Shown here in pieces: positions 13,792 through 16,889 of a DNA stretch of 16,889 nucleotides. This DNA comes from Opitutus sp. GAS368 (GTDB taxonomy: Bacteria > Verrucomicrobiota > Verrucomicrobiia > Opitutales > Opitutaceae): the NCBI GenBank assembly GCA_945862035.1, contig CAMAXB010000031.1:1-16889 (forward strand), written 5' to 3'. Each line of letters starts with the position of its first letter. Position 1 is the first letter of the stretch. A model generated the notes under the pieces. The model was given only the letters and a program-made list of their open reading frames with translations, had not been told where the DNA came from and ran no database searches. The translations under genes were made by a program, and so were the position numbers.

Positions 13792-13908
13792 GTAGCGAGT
13801 AGTGGGTAGCGAGTAGCGAGCATCCAAACCTCGGTTCGCGCTCCCGCTCCTCATCCTCGACCGTCTTCCGATCCGTCTACTCGCTACTCACCACCCGCTA
13901 CTCGCTAC
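13792..13908. repeat. Heptamer-built inverted repeat between sucB and lpdA
   Basis: The left arm (13792-13819) is GTAGCGA, GTAGTGG, GTAGCGA, GTAGCGA. The right arm (13881-13908) is TCGCTAC, TCACCAC, CCGCTAC, TCGCTAC, matching the reverse complement at 25 of 28 positions. One of the three differences is a G-U wobble in RNA. The arms enclose 61 bases that also begin GCATC. Same unit, arm length and placement as the repeat between sucA and sucB; here it ends 11 bases before the lpdA ATG. Confidence 0.85.
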
Positions 13909-13919
13909 TTTTCCTCCTC

Positions 13920-15311
13920 ATGTCCTCCCAGTCTTTCGATCTCATCATCATCGGCGGCGGCCCCGGCGGGTATGTCTGCGCGTTTCGCGCGGCCCAGCTT
14001 GGCCTCAAGGTCGCGCTCGTTGAAAAACGCCCGACCCTTGGCGGCACCTGCCTCAACGTCGGCTGCATCCCGAGCAAGGCGCTCCTGCACTCCTCCGAAC
14101 ACTTCGCCTTCGCCCAGGGCCACGCTGCCGCGCATGGCATCAAGATCGGCTCCGTCGAAATCGACGTGCCGGCAATGATCAAGCGCAAGGACGAGGTCGT
14201 GGCCAAGAATGTCGGCGGCCTGGCCCTGCTGGCCAAGGCTCGCAAGGTCACCGTCCTGACCGGCAGCGCCACGTTCACCGGCAAGGACACCGTTGAGGTC
14301 AAGGGCGAGCAGGAGACCGTCGCTGCCACCGCGAAGAACATCGTCATCGCCACCGGCTCCGCGCCGGTCGAGCTGCCGTTCATGAAGTTTGACGGGACGA
14401 CCGTCGTCTCCAGCGACCACGCCATTTCCTTCCCCGAGGTCCCAAAGAAGCTGGTGGTCGTCGGCGGCGGCGCCATCGGCCTGGAACTGGGTTCCGTCTG
14501 GGGCCGTCTCGGTGCCGATGTGACCGTGGTGGAGTTTCTCCCCAAGATCGCCGCGACCTACGACGACGACATCGTCCGGGCGTTCACCCGCATTCTGCAG
14601 AAGCAAGGCCTCAAGATTGAAACCGGCGCCAAGGTTACGGGCTTCGCCAAGGGCGTGCTCACCGCCGAGCGCGAGGGCAAGGTTCTCGCGTTCCCCGCGG
14701 ACAAGGTCCTCGTCGCGGTGGGGCGCCGTCCCTACACGGATGGCCTTGGTCTCGAAAAGGCCGGCGTCGAGCTTGACGAGAAGAAGCGCGTGAAGGTCGA
14801 CGGCCATCTCCGCACCAACGTCCCCGGCATCTGGGCTATTGGTGACGTGGTCGCGGGTCCGATGCTCGCCCACAAGGCCGAGGAGGACGGAGCAGCCGTC
14901 GCCGAATGGATCGCTGGCAAGGCGGGCCATGTGAATTGGGATCTCGTGCCCGGTATCGTCTACACCGACCCGGAGGTTGCCAGCGTGGGCCTCGGCGAGG
15001 ACGCCGCGAAGGCCAAGGGCATCGCGGTCAAGGTGGGTAAGTTCAACTTCGCCGCCAATGGCCGCGCGATCGCGGCGGACGCGACCGACGGCTACGTGAA
15101 GATCATCGCGGATGCGACGACGGACAAGATCCTCGGCGCCCAGATCCTCGGCCGCAACGCGGGCGAGCTGATCAGCGAAGTCGTGACGCACATGGAATAC
15201 GGCGGCAGCGCCGAGGACCTCGGCCGCACGATCCACGCCCATCCCACGATGAGCGAGGCCATCAAGGAAGCCGGCCTCGCGGTCAACAAGAGCGCGATCC
15301 ACGCGCTGTAA
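13920..15311 (+). CDS. lpdA: Dihydrolipoyl dehydrogenase (E3)
   Basis: 463 residues, standard length. Flavoprotein disulfide reductase that reoxidises dihydrolipoamide with NAD+, the last step of the 2-oxoglutarate dehydrogenase complex, and often shared with other lipoyl complexes. The FAD Rossmann motif IIGGGPGGY is at residues 10-18, and the redox disulfide is in GGTCLNVGCIPSKALL (C44, C49). The NAD-binding motif VVVGGGAIGLELGSVWGRLG lies near 180-200, and IWAIGDVVAGPMLAHKAEEDG binds FAD. The catalytic pair in HAHPTMSE is H441 with E446. Last gene of the operon, 135 bases after sucB across a heptamer inverted repeat, and followed by a strong terminator. TTTTCCTCCTC before the ATG is pyrimidine-rich, not a Shine-Dalgarno sequence. 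Confidence 0.97.
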   Translation: MSSQSFDLIIIGGGPGGYVCAFRAAQLGLKVALVEKRPTLGGTCLNVGCIPSKALLHSSEHFAFAQGHAAAHGIKIGSVEIDVPAMIKRKDEVVAKNVGGLALLAKARKVTVLTGSATFTGKDTVEVKGEQETVAATAKNIVIATGSAPVELPFMKFDGTTVVSSDHAISFPEVPKKLVVVGGGAIGLELGSVWGRLGADVTVVEFLPKIAATYDDDIVRAFTRILQKQGLKIETGAKVTGFAKGVLTAEREGKVLAFPADKVLVAVGRRPYTDGLGLEKAGVELDEKKRVKVDGHLRTNVPGIWAIGDVVAGPMLAHKAEEDGAAVAEWIAGKAGHVNWDLVPGIVYTDPEVASVGLGEDAAKAKGIAVKVGKFNFAANGRAIAADATDGYVKIIADATTDKILGAQILGRNAGELISEVVTHMEYGGSAEDLGRTIHAHPTMSEAIKEAGLAVNKSAIHAL

Positions 15312-15339
15312 GCGCCGGCCAGCAGCCCTTCGCGAAGAG

Positions 15340-15369
15340 ATCCGCGCCCCGACCCGGGCGCGGATTTTT
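15340..15369 (+). terminator. Intrinsic terminator of the sucA-sucB-lpdA operon
   Basis: A perfect 10-bp stem pairs ATCCGCGCCC (15340-15349) with GGGCGCGGAT (15356-15365) around CGACCC. It is followed by a T run (15365-15369), 28 bases after the lpdA stop. Confidence 0.92.
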
Positions 15370-15396
15370 CATGCCCGTACGCCGCCTCGGAAAACA

Positions 15397-15424
15397 AAAC
15401 GGGCGCCCCGCAGGGCGCCCGTTT
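15397..15424 (-). terminator. Intrinsic terminator of the UxaE-like gene
   Basis: AAACGGGCGCCC (15397-15408) pairs perfectly with GGGCGCCCGTTT (15413-15424) around a 4-base loop (CGCA). On the minus strand the stem is followed by TTTTGTTTTCC, a good U-rich tail, 23 bases after the UxaE-like stop. It may also back up lpdA termination. Confidence 0.9.
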
Positions 15425-15447
15425 ACCTGGCCCGATCGATTGATCGA

Positions 15448-16860
15448 TCAGTGGCTGATGTCCGCGAGAAAGGCGTCCATGCTCGTGTACCCGGCGAGGA
15501 GCTTCGCCGCGGCTGCGCAGCGCTCCTTGGTTGCCAGGCCCGTGTTCTCCGCGAGGAACAGGATGTAGGCGGCCACGTTCTTCGCGTAGTTCAGGCGGCC
15601 CTCGTCGCTGACCGCATAGAACCGCGCGCGCTGGGCGTAACCGGCCGGCGAGTGGTCGCCGAGGGCCGACTTGTCGGCGCGGCCACCGGCCGCGAGGACG
15701 TAGAGGAAGTTATACTCGAACCAGAACATGTGCTCGGGACTCGGCTCGAGTGCCTCGATCGCCCGGCGGCAGGTGTCGATGCCGGCAAATACATTCGTCT
15801 CCTTGTTCGACTTCGTCAGGGCATCGACCACGAAGCTGCGGGCCATCTTCTGCTCCGTCGCGTCGGTGCTGAAGGAGCCTTGCACGGCCAGACCGACCGT
15901 GAACGCGTACCAATCGCGCCACAGCGCCTGGTCCGCGGCATTCTTCGAGGCAAACAGGCCCTTGCCCATCTCGTAGGTGTACCGCCCGCTGGTCTTGATC
16001 TCGAGGCGGCCACCGGTGACGGCACCCATGACCTGATAGTTTTCCGCCGATTTGCCCGAGCCGGAGTGGAAACCGATGCTGGCGCCGAACTGGCGGCAGA
16101 CGGCCCACTGCTTCTCGATCAGCACGCGCAGCGCAGCGTTGTCGGGATACGGCATGTTCTTCTGGAAGCCGAACGCGGGTGCGACGAAATGGATCTTCAT
16201 TCCCAGCGCCTCGCACAGCGCGAGCATGATCGCGGTGGTCTCGGGCGTCGTCAGGCCCGGCAACTCGTCGATCGAAAGCTCGCGCAGGTAGGCGCGGCCG
16301 GCGTCGGTCGTGAACAACTTTGCCCGCGCCGCCGCGTACTTCTCGTCGCGGCGCTTCATCTTCTGCAGCGACGGCCAGACGTAGGCGAGGAGCTTGGCGA
16401 AGTCGGCTTCGTTGAGCGTGAGTCCAGCCGAGGCCACTCGGGCCTTGACCGTCTCCACGAGCGCGGACGGCACATTGGCGGCCACCCACGCGGCGGCATC
16501 GTCCGCCACCTTGGTCTGGGCGAGCTCGGGTGACAGATCGAAGGTGATGTAGCTGGCGAGCACGCAGCCCGTGACGAGTTGGTCTTCGCGCACGTCAAAC
16601 TTGCCACCGATCGGCTGGTGATCCGCGTTGAAGCTCCAGGCAATGCCCCGGCGATGGAAGCCGGTCTTCAACTTCGATAGCACGCAGCCGTGGCTCATGC
16701 CCTCGACACTCTGGCCCTGGTGGCCCTCGGGCACGTTGGTGCCGATGAAGGGGAACGGGACGGTGTCGAGCTTGTTGGCCAACATCGCATCGACGTCGTA
16801 CACCAGCTCGCGCGGGATCGAGTTCTGGTTGGCGGTGACGCCGATCTCCAGCGCGCTCAT
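15448..16860 (-). CDS. uxaE: Tagaturonate epimerase (UxaE)-like protein, possibly extending past the right edge
   Basis: 470 residues from ATG 16860-16858. The sequence resembles UxaE, which interconverts tagaturonate and fructuronate in galacturonate catabolism. Supporting segments are RRGIAWSFNADHQPIGGKF (about 70-90; compare the family's 'GFGADADHLKT'), YITFDLSPEL, and ELPGLTTPETTAIMLALCEALGMKIHFVAPAFGFQKN. ASIGFHSGSGKSAENYQVMG (compare 'SFHSGSDKF') and SGRYTYEMGKGLF follow, with a helical C-terminus. No signal peptide or membrane helix, so cytosolic. The family match is from memory and remote. The frame is open through the 29 bases upstream of the ATG to the window edge and would read HGPAVEWA, which looks codable, so the true start may lie outside. 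The gene is convergent with lpdA and ends in its own terminator. Confidence 0.6.
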   Translation of the reverse strand: MSALEIGVTANQNSIPRELVYDVDAMLANKLDTVPFPFIGTNVPEGHQGQSVEGMSHGCVLSKLKTGFHRRGIAWSFNADHQPIGGKFDVREDQLVTGCVLASYITFDLSPELAQTKVADDAAAWVAANVPSALVETVKARVASAGLTLNEADFAKLLAYVWPSLQKMKRRDEKYAAARAKLFTTDAGRAYLRELSIDELPGLTTPETTAIMLALCEALGMKIHFVAPAFGFQKNMPYPDNAALRVLIEKQWAVCRQFGASIGFHSGSGKSAENYQVMGAVTGGRLEIKTSGRYTYEMGKGLFASKNAADQALWRDWYAFTVGLAVQGSFSTDATEQKMARSFVVDALTKSNKETNVFAGIDTCRRAIEALEPSPEHMFWFEYNFLYVLAAGGRADKSALGDHSPAGYAQRARFYAVSDEGRLNYAKNVAAYILFLAENTGLATKERCAAAAKLLAGYTSMDAFLADISH

Positions 16861-16889
16861 CGCCCACTCGACTGCTGGCCCGTGCAGCG

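Noticed and set aside
12537..13823. 428-codon minus-strand frame beginning inside one heptamer repeat and ending inside the other
   Set aside because: Antisense to sucB. Its starts in MLATRYPLLATS-type sequence come from translating the heptamer repeat, not from a real gene.
12443..13908. CRISPR array, because short direct repeats recur
   Set aside because: The units are contiguous heptamers arranged as inverted arms, with no 25-40 base repeats or regular unique spacers and no cas genes.

Overview
The window is about 17 kb of GC-rich bacterial chromosome carrying ordinary housekeeping metabolism. I infer a verrucomicrobium, most likely of the Opitutaceae. The grounds are the high GC at codon third positions, the long LeuA, a sigma factor followed by a small membrane protein and a CpxP-like protein, a SUI1/YciH protein with a small partner, and AT-rich or heptameric simple repeats between genes. 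This is family-level recognition, not a database result. Almost no start codon here has a recognisable Shine-Dalgarno sequence.

Layout. (1) Positions 1-1631, minus strand: a tightly packed operon of an ECF-like sigma factor, a small one-helix membrane protein (probable anti-sigma factor) and a Spy/CpxP-like periplasmic protein, joined by two 4-base stop/start overlaps. A gamma-glutamylcyclotransferase-like gene follows and is cut by the left edge. (2) Positions 1705-3569, plus strand: leuA, preceded by a promoter, an 11-residue leader peptide rich in Leu and Val codons, and a strong stem-loop that begins just after the leader stop. This looks like leucine attenuation. (3) A bidirectional terminator, then an LptF/LptG-family permease (minus strand) divergent from rlmN (plus strand). 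(4) metF, with a palindrome at its start, and a secreted gamma-glutamyltransferase, both on the plus strand. (5) Minus strand: a small conserved-looking protein and a SUI1/YciH protein, four bases apart. (6) Positions 9688-15369, plus strand: the complete 2-oxoglutarate dehydrogenase set, sucA (E1), sucB (E2) and lpdA (E3), ending at a textbook intrinsic terminator. (7) A minus-strand gene resembling tagaturonate epimerase (UxaE), whose frame stays open to the right edge.

The most unusual material lies between and inside these genes. Both junctions of the sucA-sucB-lpdA operon hold a long inverted repeat whose arms are four tandem GTAGCGA-type heptamers. A different heptamer array (AATCGAA) sits in frame in the SucB linker, adding 14 residues between the lipoyl and E3-binding domains. 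Related low-complexity AT-rich tracts lie downstream of leuA and between the permease gene and rlmN. I see no mobile element gene, CRISPR array, tRNA or rRNA.
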